Origin: Ascidiaceihabitans sp034111945
Lineage (GTDB): Bacteria > Pseudomonadota > Alphaproteobacteria > Rhodobacterales > Rhodobacteraceae
Assembly: GCA_047626725.1 (NCBI GenBank)
Contig: JBLHSG010000002.1
Span: 62,001-126,000, forward strand
Length of the DNA: 64,000 nucleotides
Direction: 5' to 3'
In this document: piece after piece, positions 25,536 through 35,369 of the stretch
Layout of the letters: every line of letters starts with the position of its first letter
Numbering within the stretch: position 1 is the stretch's first letter
Notes under the pieces: generated by a model
Told to the model about the DNA's origin: nothing
What the model saw: only the letters and a program-made list of their open reading frames with translations
Databases searched by the model: none
Program-made: the position numbers and the translations under genes

Positions 25536-25631
25536 TGGCTGCCGTCACACCAACCCATTTTTGTTTACATACGCTTTCCAGACGGGAAAAATATGTAATC
25601 CAGACACGGATTTTCCCTAAAGGAGACCACC

Positions 25632-27020
25632 ATGGCAAACTATGACGTGATCATCATCGGCTCCGGCCCCGGCGGCTATGTCTGTGCAATTCGTTGCGCG
25701 CAATTAGGCCTGAAAACGGCTGTGGTCGAAGGGCGCGACACCTTGGGCGGCACCTGTCTGAATGTCGGGTGCATCCCGTCAAAGGCGTTGCTGCACGCAT
25801 CCCACATGCTCCACGAAGCAGAGCATAATTTTGCCGCCATGGGCCTAAAAGGCAAAAGCCCGTCGGTCGATTGGAAACAGATGTTGTCGTACAAAGACGA
25901 CACAATTGGCCAGAACACCAAAGGCATCGAATTCCTGTTCAAAAAGAACAAAATCGACTGGCTAAAAGGCTGGGGCACGATCCCTGCTGCGGGTCAGGTC
26001 AAGGTCGGCGATGACATCCACGAAGCCAAGAATATCATCATCGCGTCAGGGTCCGAACCATCATCGCTGCCCGGTGTTGAAATCGATGAAAAGGTCGTCG
26101 TGACATCGACTGGCGCACTCGAACTCGGCAAAATCCCCAAGAAGCTAGTGGTCATTGGCGCCGGCGTCATTGGCCTTGAATTGGGCAGCGTATACGCGCG
26201 CTTGGGGTCCGAAGTTACGGTTGTTGAATTCCTTGACGCAGTCACGCCGGGCATGGACGCCGAGGTTCAAAAAACCTTCCAGCGCATCCTGAAAAAGCAG
26301 GGCATCACCTTTATCATGGGTGCCGCAGTGCAAAAAACCGAAGCCACAAAATCCAAAGCCAAGGTACATTACAAACTGCGCAAAGATGATTCCGAACACG
26401 TAATCGACGCCGACACCGTTTTGGTCGCCACGGGTCGCAAGCCGTTCACCGATGGCCTTGGGTTGGACGCGCTTGGCATTGAAATGACCAAACGCGGGCA
26501 GATCGCCGTGGGTTCCGACTGGCAAACCAACATCAAGGGCGTCTATGCGATCGGCGACGTGATCGAAGGGCCGATGCTAGCGCACAAAGCCGAAGACGAA
26601 GGTATGGCCGCCGCAGAACAAGTCGCGGGCAAACACGGCCACGTAAACTACGGCGTCATCCCCGGTGTTATTTACACGCACCCAGAGGTCGCGAATGTCG
26701 GTGCCACCGAACAGCAGCTCAAGGACGACGGACGCGCATATAAAGTTGGTAAATTCAGCTTTATGGGCAACGGCCGTGCCAAAGCGAATTTTGCCGGTGA
26801 TGGGTTTGTTAAAATCCTCGCGGACAAAGACACCGACCGTATTTTGGGCGCGCACATCATTGGCCCTGCGGCGGGTGACCTGATCCATGAAGTTTGCGTT
26901 GCGATGGAATTTGGGGCCTCAGCCGAGGATTTGGCGATGACGTGTCATGCCCACCCAACCTATTCCGAAGCCGTACGCGAAGCCGCGCTGGCCTGCGGCG
27001 ATGGTGCGATCCACGCCTAA
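25632..27020 (+). CDS. lpdA: Dihydrolipoyl dehydrogenase (E3)
   Basis: FAD flavoprotein that reoxidises the lipoyl groups of SucB with NAD. 462 residues: FAD fold IIGSGPGGY (8-16), redox disulfide C42/C47 in GGTCLNVGCIPS, NAD fold VIGAGVIGLELGS (about 175-187), AIGDV, and the C-terminal H441/E446 pair in HAHPTYSEA. AAAGGAG precedes the ATG. It is likely the E3 of this 2-oxoglutarate dehydrogenase, and a strong terminator ends the block. Confidence 0.96.
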   Translation: MANYDVIIIGSGPGGYVCAIRCAQLGLKTAVVEGRDTLGGTCLNVGCIPSKALLHASHMLHEAEHNFAAMGLKGKSPSVDWKQMLSYKDDTIGQNTKGIEFLFKKNKIDWLKGWGTIPAAGQVKVGDDIHEAKNIIIASGSEPSSLPGVEIDEKVVVTSTGALELGKIPKKLVVIGAGVIGLELGSVYARLGSEVTVVEFLDAVTPGMDAEVQKTFQRILKKQGITFIMGAAVQKTEATKSKAKVHYKLRKDDSEHVIDADTVLVATGRKPFTDGLGLDALGIEMTKRGQIAVGSDWQTNIKGVYAIGDVIEGPMLAHKAEDEGMAAAEQVAGKHGHVNYGVIPGVIYTHPEVANVGATEQQLKDDGRAYKVGKFSFMGNGRAKANFAGDGFVKILADKDTDRILGAHIIGPAAGDLIHEVCVAMEFGASAEDLAMTCHAHPTYSEAVREAALACGDGAIHA

Positions 27021-27049
27021 TTGCGGCGCGCATTAAAACTGAAAACAAA

Positions 27050-27077
27050 AAAGGCACGGGTCAATTCCCGTGCCTTT
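27050..27077. terminator. Bidirectional terminator between lpdA and a convergent lipoprotein gene
   Basis: AAAGGCACGGG (27050-27060), loop TCAATT, CCCGTGCCTTT (27067-27077): an 11-bp perfect stem. The flanks are A-rich upstream and T-containing downstream, so it can act for lpdA and for the convergent gene ending at 27101. Confidence 0.85.
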
Positions 27078-27100
27078 CTAATGCGTAAAGCCTGTAACGA

Positions 27101-27487
27101 TTATTCTGCAGGTGTTGGTGTTTTCTGGAAAATAAATCCGCATTTCTTGGCGTTTGACGCAGCTTCCAACGCAATCAGTTCACCCTTCAGCTGGGACAAT
27201 TCCGCAGCTTGGGTTTTGTTGCCTTTGATAAAGAATGCCGCTGGCCAAAAGACCACCAAAGCAACGCCTGTGGCGACTGCATCATCTTTGGCCGATTTGT
27301 TTTGCTGACCAGTCAATTTACCAACACGACCAGAGACACGTTTGGCCTCAACCCCGATTTCTTTGCAAGACAACCCGGTGAACGACACTGGGGAAATTTC
27401 CGCGGCTTCGATTTTCTCTGCCTTTTGCGCACAAGCCCCTAGGGCTACGCTTGAGGCTGCTAATACTGCAAACAATTGTTTTTTCAT
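27101..27487 (-). CDS. Small lipoprotein, unknown function
   Basis: 128 residues with a lipobox LGAC (C19) after a hydrophobic signal (MKKQLFAVLAASSVALGAC). A central hydrophobic stretch DAVATGVALVVFWPAAFFIKG (about 67-87) is followed by a helical segment QLKGELIALEAASNAKKC. The pattern of a conserved SCKEI early on, then a glycine/alanine membrane-like segment with WPAAFF, is seen in many Rhodobacterales lipoproteins. No function known. Monocistronic, convergent with lpdA. Confidence 0.8.
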   Translation of the reverse strand: MKKQLFAVLAASSVALGACAQKAEKIEAAEISPVSFTGLSCKEIGVEAKRVSGRVGKLTGQQNKSAKDDAVATGVALVVFWPAAFFIKGNKTQAAELSQLKGELIALEAASNAKKCGFIFQKTPTPAE

Positions 27488-27580
27488 GATACTTATAACT
27501 CCAAACTTGAAGCAGCTTGGTAACTTTGAAATGGCAGCCCAACAAGTGACGTTATGTAGCGTCAGCAGTCTGTGTCTATT

Positions 27581-28183
27581 TCACCACATCGTTTTTGCAG
27601 CGCGCGGGGCCCATTCTGCGTCATACGCGGCGCCACCTTCGACGCCATCTGTCATCTCGGCCAGGATTTCACCCGCGCTTGGCAAACCGGCCGCGTCGTT
27701 GCGTTTCCATGTTTCGGCGCGCATCAAAGCCCGCGCACATTGCGTGTAGATTTCGGCAATACGGATCACGATTACAGTCGCAGGTAGCCGCGATTTACGT
27801 TCGAAACGACCACGCAAATCGGTGTCGTCCGTCAACGTTGCAGTACCATTTACCCGCACAACCGTGTTCGATCCAGGCACCATAAACAACAACGATACAC
27901 GCCCGTCCGTCACGATATTGCGCAAGGAATCCAACCTGTTGTTGCCGCGCCAATCTGGCATCGCCAAGGTTTTAGCGTCCAGCTCCAGGACCACGGGACC
28001 GTCATCACCGCGCGGGCTGCCATCAGTGCCGCTGTCGCCGACCGTGGTCAAAATACAAAACCGCGAAGCCATGATCCATTTGCGATAAAGCGGGGTCATC
28101 TGCGCCGATACTTTGCGCAAAGACGGCTGTCCAGGTGTGCCGTACAATGCCTCTAGCGCTCGGATATCGGCGATAAAGTTCAT
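27581..28183 (-). CDS. PPOX-fold (pyridoxamine 5'-phosphate oxidase-like) flavoprotein
   Basis: 200 residues of the split-barrel FMN-binding superfamily. Visible features: residues 30-60 with RFCILTTVGDSGTDGSPRGD, then AMPDWRGNNRLDSLRN and VSLLFMVPGSNTVVRVNGTA, typical of the MSMEG_1061/PPOX subfamily. Substrate and cofactor (FMN, F420 or haem) not determinable. Starts within the stop of the acyltransferase gene (ATGA overlap), giving the coupled order ftsE-ftsX-plsC-PPOX. Confidence 0.82.
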   Translation of the reverse strand: MNFIADIRALEALYGTPGQPSLRKVSAQMTPLYRKWIMASRFCILTTVGDSGTDGSPRGDDGPVVLELDAKTLAMPDWRGNNRLDSLRNIVTDGRVSLLFMVPGSNTVVRVNGTATLTDDTDLRGRFERKSRLPATVIVIRIAEIYTQCARALMRAETWKRNDAAGLPSAGEILAEMTDGVEGGAAYDAEWAPRAAKTMW

Positions 28184-28902
28184 GACGGATCGAACCCGGC
28201 ATCACGCATCAGGCGATCTGAGTTCGTCTCGACCACGTCTTCTAATTGGGCCATGAACGCATCACGCGACATGCCCGGCGCGATGTGCGGAAGGAATTCA
28301 ACCACGGCCAAACCCGGTCTGCGAATGACGCCTGTGCGGGGCCAAAACACGCCGCAATTGGTAGCAACAGGCGCGCATGGCTGGTTCAATTGTTGGTACA
28401 AAACGGCAGTCCCAACCTTGTAAGGCAGTTTGACCCCCGGCGCGACACGTGTGCCTTGCGAATAAATGATCAACTGTCCGGCCTCGACGTGACCCGCTTC
28501 GACGTCTTTGACCATTTTCGTAATCGCCGCGCCGCGTTTGCCGCGTACAACCGGCACGCAGCCAAGGCGTTTGGCGTACAGTCCGATAACCGGCGTCCAC
28601 AGGATTTCGCGCTTCATGATGAATTTCGCTGACGGAGAGGCGTAAAAGATCATCATAATGTCTAAGAACGATTGATGTTTTGCGGCAATAATCACCTCGC
28701 CCGACGGCGGTGTTCCGCGAAATTCGGTTCTAAGGCCGATCATCCAACGCGCTGTCCAAAAGATCCAGACGCAGTAACATTTGCACGCCGCACGCGCGCC
28801 ATGAGTGCTGAAAATCGCGTAAGGCGCGTAGGCCAGCCCGATGACCAACATCATGATGTAGGCTTGGGTCATAAAGACCAATGATTTAATCCATTGAAAC
28901 AT
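28180..28902 (-). CDS. plsC: 1-acyl-sn-glycerol-3-phosphate acyltransferase
   Basis: 240 residues, inner-membrane enzyme acylating lysophosphatidate to phosphatidate. N-terminal hydrophobic segment, catalytic HxxxxD motif H76-QSFL-D81, the glycerophosphate-binding VPVVRGKRG (about 114-122), and IYSQGTR in the third motif region. It abuts ftsX with no gap and overlaps the PPOX gene by 4 bp. A glycerolipid versus ornithine-lipid acyltransferase role cannot be fully separated, but the motifs fit PlsC. Confidence 0.87.
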   Translation of the reverse strand: MFQWIKSLVFMTQAYIMMLVIGLAYAPYAIFSTHGARAACKCYCVWIFWTARWMIGLRTEFRGTPPSGEVIIAAKHQSFLDIMMIFYASPSAKFIMKREILWTPVIGLYAKRLGCVPVVRGKRGAAITKMVKDVEAGHVEAGQLIIYSQGTRVAPGVKLPYKVGTAVLYQQLNQPCAPVATNCGVFWPRTGVIRRPGLAVVEFLPHIAPGMSRDAFMAQLEDVVETNSDRLMRDAGFDPS

Positions 28903-29808
28903 TTAACGCAGCGCCTCCAACGCTTTGCGGGCGGCAATACGAGTTGCGATCAATGCGACGGCACCAGCCAAAATTGGGATAAGCAGTGGTGTTAACCAAC
29001 TTGCGCCCTGAAATCCGAGGCCCGTCAAAAACCCTGCTTCGTCCCCTGCGGACGGCAACAATAACACTGCCAACAGGCCCACAATCATGCCTGCAGCTGC
29101 ACCGGCAAAGGCGCGGATAGTGAACCGGCGAATGAACGCATCAGCAATGTAGTGATCCGTGGCCCCGACCAATCGCAAGACCGCAATGACCTGCGCATTG
29201 GCCGACAAGGCCGCGTTTGCCGCCAGCGTGATGATGGATGCAACTGCCGCCGTGATCAGAACAATCGCGACCCAGCCCAACAACCGAAGCCGGTTTGCCG
29301 CCTGCACCAACGGGGCGCGCCAGCGGGTGTGATCGTCTAGAAATGCTGCGGGGACTTCGGCTGATAATCGCAGGCGCAACCCTGCGGCGTCAAATCCGGC
29401 TTCGGCCTCGATCACTTCGATCAGGCGTGGCACCGGCAAATCATCAAGGCTGATGTTGCTGCCAAACCAAGGGGCCAGCAGGGCCTGTTGTTCATCATCG
29501 CTTAGTGCCCGCGCGCTTTGAACACCCGCCGTGGTTTCGAGCACACGTAATGCGGCCTCGGTTTGGACGGCGCGTTGCCCGTCTGGGGCGACAATTCGAA
29601 TGGTTGATGTGCGCGCCAGTTCATCCCCCCAGCGCGTGGCCAAGCGCCCAGATGCCAGCGACAGCGCCAGTGCAAACACCGCCAGAAACGCCATGGCTGC
29701 GGCGGCAAACAATGTCAGTTGCGCGGTGAAACCTGATGGCGGGACAACACGATCCGCCTGTTTATCGCCTGCAAAAAGTGTCTGAAAAAGCGCGCGCACT
29801 GATTTCAT
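28903..29808 (-). CDS. ftsX: Cell division ABC transporter permease FtsX
   Basis: 301 residues with four membrane helices: one near 28-50 and three at about 170-200, 222-245 and 268-290, with a periplasmic loop between the first and second. This is the FtsX topology; FtsEX signals to peptidoglycan amidases at the divisome. It overlaps ftsE by 4 bp (ATGA). The identification follows from topology plus pairing with FtsE. Confidence 0.88.
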   Translation of the reverse strand: MKSVRALFQTLFAGDKQADRVVPPSGFTAQLTLFAAAAMAFLAVFALALSLASGRLATRWGDELARTSTIRIVAPDGQRAVQTEAALRVLETTAGVQSARALSDDEQQALLAPWFGSNISLDDLPVPRLIEVIEAEAGFDAAGLRLRLSAEVPAAFLDDHTRWRAPLVQAANRLRLLGWVAIVLITAAVASIITLAANAALSANAQVIAVLRLVGATDHYIADAFIRRFTIRAFAGAAAGMIVGLLAVLLLPSAGDEAGFLTGLGFQGASWLTPLLIPILAGAVALIATRIAARKALEALR

Positions 29809-30482
29809 AAGTCCGCCCCTGCCAATTGAACGCGGCGGTTTGAAATACGCAACACACGAGCTTGGACTTCGGATTTGGCGGCACGGATCAGCGATAAATC
29901 ATGGGTCGCGATCAAAACGGTTTTACCCATTTTGTTCAGTTCTAACAGCAGCCGCAGCAATCGCTGTGACATTTCCCAGTCGACATTGCCTGTTGGTTCA
30001 TCGGCAAGCACAACATCCGGCGACATGATCACAGCCCGCGCAAGGGCCGCGCGTTGGCGCTCGCCCCCTGACAATTCTGGCGGCAATGCATGGGCGCGAT
30101 TGGTCAGGCCAACCCATGACAAAAGTTCGCCCAGATCTGGCCCCGCAGCTTCGGCGTGGCGCCCTGAGACGGTCAAAGGCAACGCGACATTATCCGCAAC
30201 AGGAAGGTGATCGAGGAATTGAACGTCCTGATGCACAACGCCAACTTTGCGCCGCATCATCGCAACATCGTCACGGTTCAGGCCGCGCACATCATTGTCA
30301 AACAGGCGCACATGGCCGGCCGTGGGCAGCAACGCGCCGTAGCACAATTTCAAAAGCGTGGTCTTGCCAGCGCCCGACGGGCCCGTCAAAAAATAGAACG
30401 ACCCGGGGGTCAATTTGACAGATACGTCCGACAACAATTCGCCGCCGCCATAGCTGTACGCCACATTTTCCAGCTCGATCAC
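29805..30482 (-). CDS. ftsE: Cell division ATP-binding protein FtsE
   Basis: 225 residues starting with GTG. ABC ATPase with Walker A GPSGAGKTT (34-42), signature LSGGERQRA (about 138-146) and Walker B VVLADEPTG. Works with FtsX on the inner membrane. It is first in a tight four-gene unit with ftsX, plsC and the PPOX gene, and diverges from the zinc-ribbon gene with 157 bp between them. Confidence 0.92.
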   Translation of the reverse strand: MIELENVAYSYGGGELLSDVSVKLTPGSFYFLTGPSGAGKTTLLKLCYGALLPTAGHVRLFDNDVRGLNRDDVAMMRRKVGVVHQDVQFLDHLPVADNVALPLTVSGRHAEAAGPDLGELLSWVGLTNRAHALPPELSGGERQRAALARAVIMSPDVVLADEPTGNVDWEMSQRLLRLLLELNKMGKTVLIATHDLSLIRAAKSEVQARVLRISNRRVQLAGADL

Positions 30483-30639
30483 GTGGGATCCCCAATTTTC
30501 TTGTATTTCTGTTGTGCCTTAGCTGCACTTGCGTTGCAATCCACCAGCAGTCACGCAGTGGACGCAGATAGCACTTTTCTGCCTAAACAACACACCATAT
30601 AGTACCGTTTAAGGAATTGACGGGGGTCATGACAGAAAC

Positions 30640-31416
30640 ATGCGACTGATTTGTCCAAATTGCGATGCGCAATACGAGGTGCCGGTGGACGTCGTCCCGA
30701 CAGAAGGGCGCGATGTTCAGTGTTCAAACTGCGGTCAAACGTGGTTCCAACATCATCCCGATCACGAACCTGCCACCGAAGAAGACGTTCAGGCAGACAC
30801 CGTTGACGAGGCAGAAGAACGTGCCGAGGCCCCTCAAGAACCACAGCGCCGCGAGATTGATCCCGCCGTTGCAGATATTCTGCGTCAGGAAAAAGAGCAC
30901 GAAACCCAGTTGCGCGAACAGGACGCTGGTGGCTTAGAAAGCCAACCGGATTTGGGCCTTGATGACGCCGAAGATGAATCTACCCGCCGTGTGCGCGAAG
31001 CACGTGATCGCATGGCTCGCATGCGTGGCGAAGAACCGGTTATCGAAACCGCCGCCACTGCTGCTGCCGTTGGATCGCGCCGTGATTTGTTGCCCGACAT
31101 CGAAGAAATCAATTCCACCCTGCGTTCTACCAGTGACCGTCAAATTGCAGGCGATGATGCGTCCGCAATGGCCCCCGGTCGTGTGCGTAAAAAACGCGGG
31201 TTTCGGCGTGGGTTTATCCTGATTGTCGTGATCGCGATCATCATGGCCGTGTTGTATATTTTTGCGCCCGCAATCGCCAAGGCGATCCCCCAAGTTGATC
31301 CGTATCTGTCCGCATATGTCGGCTGGATCGATCAGGGGCGCAGTTGGTTGGACGGCCATGTGCAGTCGATGCTCAAGTGGCTAGACGACACCGCAGCCTC
31401 GCAGAAAAACGGCTGA
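30640..31416 (+). CDS. Zinc-ribbon (MJ0042-type) single-pass membrane protein
   Basis: 258 residues. N-terminal zinc ribbon with C5, C8, C28 and C31 (CPNC and CSNC) in the MJ0042/zinc_ribbon_5 form starting MRLICPNCDAQYEVP. A long acidic linker (45-180) leads to a basic patch RVRKKRGFRR and one membrane helix (191-210), then about 48 periplasmic residues. Widespread in alphaproteobacteria next to ftsEX; function unknown. Converges with the TIGR02302 gene, 3 bp apart. Confidence 0.85.
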   Translation: MRLICPNCDAQYEVPVDVVPTEGRDVQCSNCGQTWFQHHPDHEPATEEDVQADTVDEAEERAEAPQEPQRREIDPAVADILRQEKEHETQLREQDAGGLESQPDLGLDDAEDESTRRVREARDRMARMRGEEPVIETAATAAAVGSRRDLLPDIEEINSTLRSTSDRQIAGDDASAMAPGRVRKKRGFRRGFILIVVIAIIMAVLYIFAPAIAKAIPQVDPYLSAYVGWIDQGRSWLDGHVQSMLKWLDDTAASQKNG

Positions 31417-31419
31417 TAG

Positions 31420-34014
31420 TCAGAAACGATCCAACAGACGTTTGAGGTAATCCAACTCTTGCTCAGGCCGTTCGCCTTGGGCTGAACGGCGTCGGATTTC
31501 GTCCAGCAAGTCACGCGCACGGCGATAGACATCTTCGTCGCCGATGTTGCCAGTTGCGTTTGGATCTGTGCCGCCACCGTTCTGGTCACGCCCCAAAGGA
31601 TCGCTTGATGGACCTTGGCGATCAGACCGTTGCTGGCCCTGCCCCTGCTGTTGGTCCTGATCCTGCGCCAGTGCTTCGCCCAAAGATTGCAGGCCGTCGC
31701 GCAAGGCTTCCATCGCTTGTGCTTGATTGTCGATGGCACCGGCCAAATCATTGTCACGCAAGGCCTGTTCTGCATTGTCCATCGCATCACCGGCGCGGCC
31801 CAAAGCATCGCGCGCGGCGTCCCCTTCGGGTGTTCCGGCACCGGGCAACGCACCCTGTTGGCGGCGCAATTCATCGCGCAAGGCTTGTTGGCGATCAGCA
31901 AGTGACGACTGCCCTTGCGGGTCTCCGGATTGGGATTGATCGCCGGATTGACCTTCGCCTTCACCCTCGCCTTGGCCCCCTTGCCCTTCGTGGCTTTGAC
32001 CTTCGCCTTGGCCACCATTACGCCCACGGTTGCCTTCACTTTCGCCAGCTTGAGCATTGGGATTGAACTGTTCCTGCAAGTCACGGAACGCTTGATCGCT
32101 TAGGCCCTGTTGCTCACGCAGGGACTCAGACAGCCCTTCCATGGCTTGCTGGCCTTCTGATTGGCCTTCGCCCCCCTCGCCTTGGGTCACGCGCATGTTT
32201 TCCATCATTTCCTGGAATTCTTTCAGCGCCTGTGCAGCTTCGGCCATGCGCCCTTGTTCCATCAAATCCTGAATGTGGTCCATCATCGCTTGCAAATCAT
32301 CCTGGCTCATTTGCATGGGGTCGCCGCCTTGCTCTTGGCCCTCGTCACCTGCTTGCTGATTTTCCTGAGACTGCTGTTGGGCCAATTGACGCAAGTAATC
32401 TTCGGTCGCTTGGCGCAGCTCTTGCATCAGTTCTGCGATTTCAGCGTCTGATGCACCATCGCGCATCGCCTGTTCCAGACGCTCTTGAGCACGGCGCATT
32501 CTGTCTAACGCATCCTCAAGATCGCCTTCTTCCAGCTCGATCGCCAAGCCCCAAAGATCCTCGGCAATGTCATCGCGGGTTTCGGGATCTAGCTGGTTCA
32601 GGCTGGCCAGAATTTCGATCCGTTTGACCAATTTGCGAAGACGCAGGTACGTCACTTGCTTGCGAAACACATCGTCGGGGCGATGCGAAACAGCACGCAA
32701 AATCTGCGAAACCCGTCCCGAATTATCACGCGACCACAGCAAATCGCGCCGTTGTTCAATCACTGCGGCTGCCATCGGATCAAAGAAACGACGCCCCGGC
32801 AGAATGATCGCACGCGGTTCGGATTCAGTTTGTTGTTCAGCAGCGTCCAATACGCTTAGGCGCACCTCAACCGGCAAATTTGCCCAAGGATGCTGCGAGA
32901 AATCCTCGACAAGATTTTCCTCGAACATCGTGCGGGTGCCAACGATCGGCATGGGCAACGGCAGGGTCAAATCAGGGCGCGTTTCCGGCACAACGGTCAA
33001 ACCATGCTGGCGGGTGATTGCGCCTAAATCCAGACTGATCCGCGCCTCTCCAGCTTCGACGCCGTAGTCGTCAGCGGCTGCAAACGGCAAGGCCATCTCG
33101 CCCAGAGTTCCGGCCTCTGGCAGATCAAGAATACGCACAACCGGCGCTGAATCTTCGATGATTTCGATGGTCCACGTGCGTCCACCCGGGCCGTTGATCG
33201 CAATCTCACCATTCTGAAGCGCGGAAAAATCTTGGGCTGAATCAGACGCTGGAGGCACGTTTATCCGTCCTGAAACTGTCTCCGCCAAGGTTAGCGCGCC
33301 AACTTGGCCGTACATGCGCAAGGTGATCAAACTGCCCTCGGGAACGCGCAATGCGCCTTCGGGAATGTCGTTCAAATACAGCGTCGGTCGGCCCGTGTAG
33401 CGCGGGCTTTCGACCCATCCTTCCCACACCGGACCTTGCGCCAATGCCTGACCACCCGGGGTCATTTCCGCCACTGACGCCACTTTGAAAATCGACCCGA
33501 ACAGCAGGGCGACAGCAAACGCAATCGCGGCCACATACCGCAAAGCATAGGGATCACGGCGTGCAATGCGCAAGTCTGCGGGGACGGCGATCGCCTCCGC
33601 GGCACGTGCGGCCATGCGTTGCTGGTGCGCGCGCCAAACGGCAGTGGATGCATCATCACCTGCCCCGATCGCTTGGGTGTCCATCAGCGCCTTGATCGGA
33701 CGGCCTGCCAAACTGGCATCAAGGCGTTCCAATGCGGCTGCACGGCTAGGAATTCGGAAACGGATCAACGCGTAAACCAGGGCTGCAATCGCGGTTAGCG
33801 CGGTCAACACGGCACCAACCCAGACAGCTTCGATGGCGACCAATTCGTGCAGGCCCAGCATTAAAATAGCCATGACCAAAAGCACCACAGACATCAGTGG
33901 CCACAATGCGTTTGCGACCGCTTCGGCCAACATTCCGGCCCACGTCAGACGCAATGGCCACCGCAACGCGGTCAGCCCGCGGCGGATGTCATGTTTGGAA
34001 AAATTCGAGGCCAT
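31420..34014 (-). CDS. TIGR02302 family (DUF4175) membrane protein
   Basis: 864 residues. Two hydrophobic segments near 35-70 and one near 155-175, then a large domain, and a C-terminal half with Gln/Gly/Glu-rich low complexity (about 530-800; repeated GQGEG, QQQGQG and similar). This is the large alphaproteobacterial TIGR02302 protein of unknown function. The low-complexity part gives long open frames in other registers, which are not genes. It lies downstream of lysA with 36 bp between them, the usual Rhodobacterales order. Confidence 0.88.
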   Translation of the reverse strand: MASNFSKHDIRRGLTALRWPLRLTWAGMLAEAVANALWPLMSVVLLVMAILMLGLHELVAIEAVWVGAVLTALTAIAALVYALIRFRIPSRAAALERLDASLAGRPIKALMDTQAIGAGDDASTAVWRAHQQRMAARAAEAIAVPADLRIARRDPYALRYVAAIAFAVALLFGSIFKVASVAEMTPGGQALAQGPVWEGWVESPRYTGRPTLYLNDIPEGALRVPEGSLITLRMYGQVGALTLAETVSGRINVPPASDSAQDFSALQNGEIAINGPGGRTWTIEIIEDSAPVVRILDLPEAGTLGEMALPFAAADDYGVEAGEARISLDLGAITRQHGLTVVPETRPDLTLPLPMPIVGTRTMFEENLVEDFSQHPWANLPVEVRLSVLDAAEQQTESEPRAIILPGRRFFDPMAAAVIEQRRDLLWSRDNSGRVSQILRAVSHRPDDVFRKQVTYLRLRKLVKRIEILASLNQLDPETRDDIAEDLWGLAIELEEGDLEDALDRMRRAQERLEQAMRDGASDAEIAELMQELRQATEDYLRQLAQQQSQENQQAGDEGQEQGGDPMQMSQDDLQAMMDHIQDLMEQGRMAEAAQALKEFQEMMENMRVTQGEGGEGQSEGQQAMEGLSESLREQQGLSDQAFRDLQEQFNPNAQAGESEGNRGRNGGQGEGQSHEGQGGQGEGEGEGQSGDQSQSGDPQGQSSLADRQQALRDELRRQQGALPGAGTPEGDAARDALGRAGDAMDNAEQALRDNDLAGAIDNQAQAMEALRDGLQSLGEALAQDQDQQQGQGQQRSDRQGPSSDPLGRDQNGGGTDPNATGNIGDEDVYRRARDLLDEIRRRSAQGERPEQELDYLKRLLDRF

Positions 34015-34050
34015 ACTGCGTTCTCCGAGCTATCAAACGCGCATTTGCGC

Positions 34051-35316
34051 TTACAGCCATTCTGGAATGGTATCTCGATTTATCATTTCGTCAAAGGTCG
34101 GACGTCGGCGGATAACCGCAAATTGATCGTCTTTCACCAAAACTTCGGGAATAAGGGGCCGCGAATTGTACTCGCTGCTCATCACCGCACCATACGCGCC
34201 CGCACTTCGGAAGGCGACCAAATCGCCCGCTTTCATTGGCGCCATCACGCGATGTTTGGCGAAAGTATCGCCGGATTCACAAACCGGACCAACGATATCG
34301 TACTTTGCAGGTTCGCAGCCCGGCGCAGGTTCGATGACCGGAATAATATCGTGATACGCGTCGTACATCGCAGGCCGGATCAGGTCATTCATGGCCCCGT
34401 CGATAATCAGAAATTCGCGATCTTCGCCTTCTTTTACGTAAATCACTTCGCTGACCATCAGGCCTGCGTTTCCAGCGATCAAACGCCCCGGTTCGATTTC
34501 GATTTCGCAGCCCAGATGGCCTAACGTGCGTTGAACAAGAGCACCATAATCTGACGGCAAAGGCGGTGCGGCGTTGGACCGTTCATACGGAATACCCAGC
34601 CCGCCACCCAGATCAAGACGGCGAATGTTGTGACCCTGCGCACGCAATTCCAGCGTCAGTTCCGCGACCTTTTCATAGGCCAACTCGAACGGCGTCAGGT
34701 CAGTCAATTGGCTGCCGATATGCACGTCGATCCCGATCACATCGAGACCCTTCATCGCGCCAGCCATCGCGTAGACTTCGTGCGCCCGCGAGATCGGAAT
34801 ACCAAATTTATTCTCGGATTTCCCCGTGGCAATTTTGGCGTGGGTTTTGGCATCAACATCAGGATTTACGCGAATGGTGATTGGCGCAACTTTGCCCAAT
34901 TCCAGCGCGACGGCATTCAACACAACCATTTCAGGTTCTGATTCGACGTTGAATTGGCGAATGCCACCCGTCAATGCCAGATGGATTTCATCACGGGTTT
35001 TGCCAACGCCAGAAAACACGATCCGATCGCCAGGAATGCCTGCGGCCTTGGCACGCAAATATTCACCGCCAGACACAACATCCATGCCAGCGCCCGCATC
35101 GCCCAACGTCTTGAGGATTGCCTGATTGCTGGCCGCTTTCATCGCGTAGCATACCAAGTGATCCATGCCGGCCAATGCCTCATCAAACAGATGAAAATGG
35201 CGCAGCAAAGTCGCTGTGGAATAAACATAAAAAGGAGTACCAACAGCAGCTGCAATTTCAGCCACGGGCACGTTTTCGGCGTAAAGTGCGCCATCTTTGT
35301 ACAAGAAATGATCCAT
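34051..35316 (-). CDS. lysA: Diaminopimelate decarboxylase
   Basis: PLP enzyme making L-lysine from meso-diaminopimelate. 421 residues from the ATG at 35316; an ATG nine bases earlier is equally open and neither has a strong ribosome site. PLP lysine K60 in CYAMKAASN, the HIGSQL motif, GGGLGIPY (about 240-247) for phosphate, and C-terminal CESGDTF from the partner active site are all present. Upstream on the same strand is the ATP-grasp gene (stop 53 bp before). Confidence 0.95.
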   Translation of the reverse strand: MDHFLYKDGALYAENVPVAEIAAAVGTPFYVYSTATLLRHFHLFDEALAGMDHLVCYAMKAASNQAILKTLGDAGAGMDVVSGGEYLRAKAAGIPGDRIVFSGVGKTRDEIHLALTGGIRQFNVESEPEMVVLNAVALELGKVAPITIRVNPDVDAKTHAKIATGKSENKFGIPISRAHEVYAMAGAMKGLDVIGIDVHIGSQLTDLTPFELAYEKVAELTLELRAQGHNIRRLDLGGGLGIPYERSNAAPPLPSDYGALVQRTLGHLGCEIEIEPGRLIAGNAGLMVSEVIYVKEGEDREFLIIDGAMNDLIRPAMYDAYHDIIPVIEPAPGCEPAKYDIVGPVCESGDTFAKHRVMAPMKAGDLVAFRSAGAYGAVMSSEYNSRPLIPEVLVKDDQFAVIRRRPTFDEMINRDTIPEWL

Positions 35317-35369
35317 GCCCCGCATCAGCCATGAATTGCGGGGCAGGTCAATGTCGATCCTGTTGGTTT

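Noticed and set aside
31332..32084. 250-codon frame in the low-complexity part of TIGR02302
   Set aside because: Lys/Ala/Val repeats follow from reading the Gln/Gly/Glu repeats out of register; not a gene.
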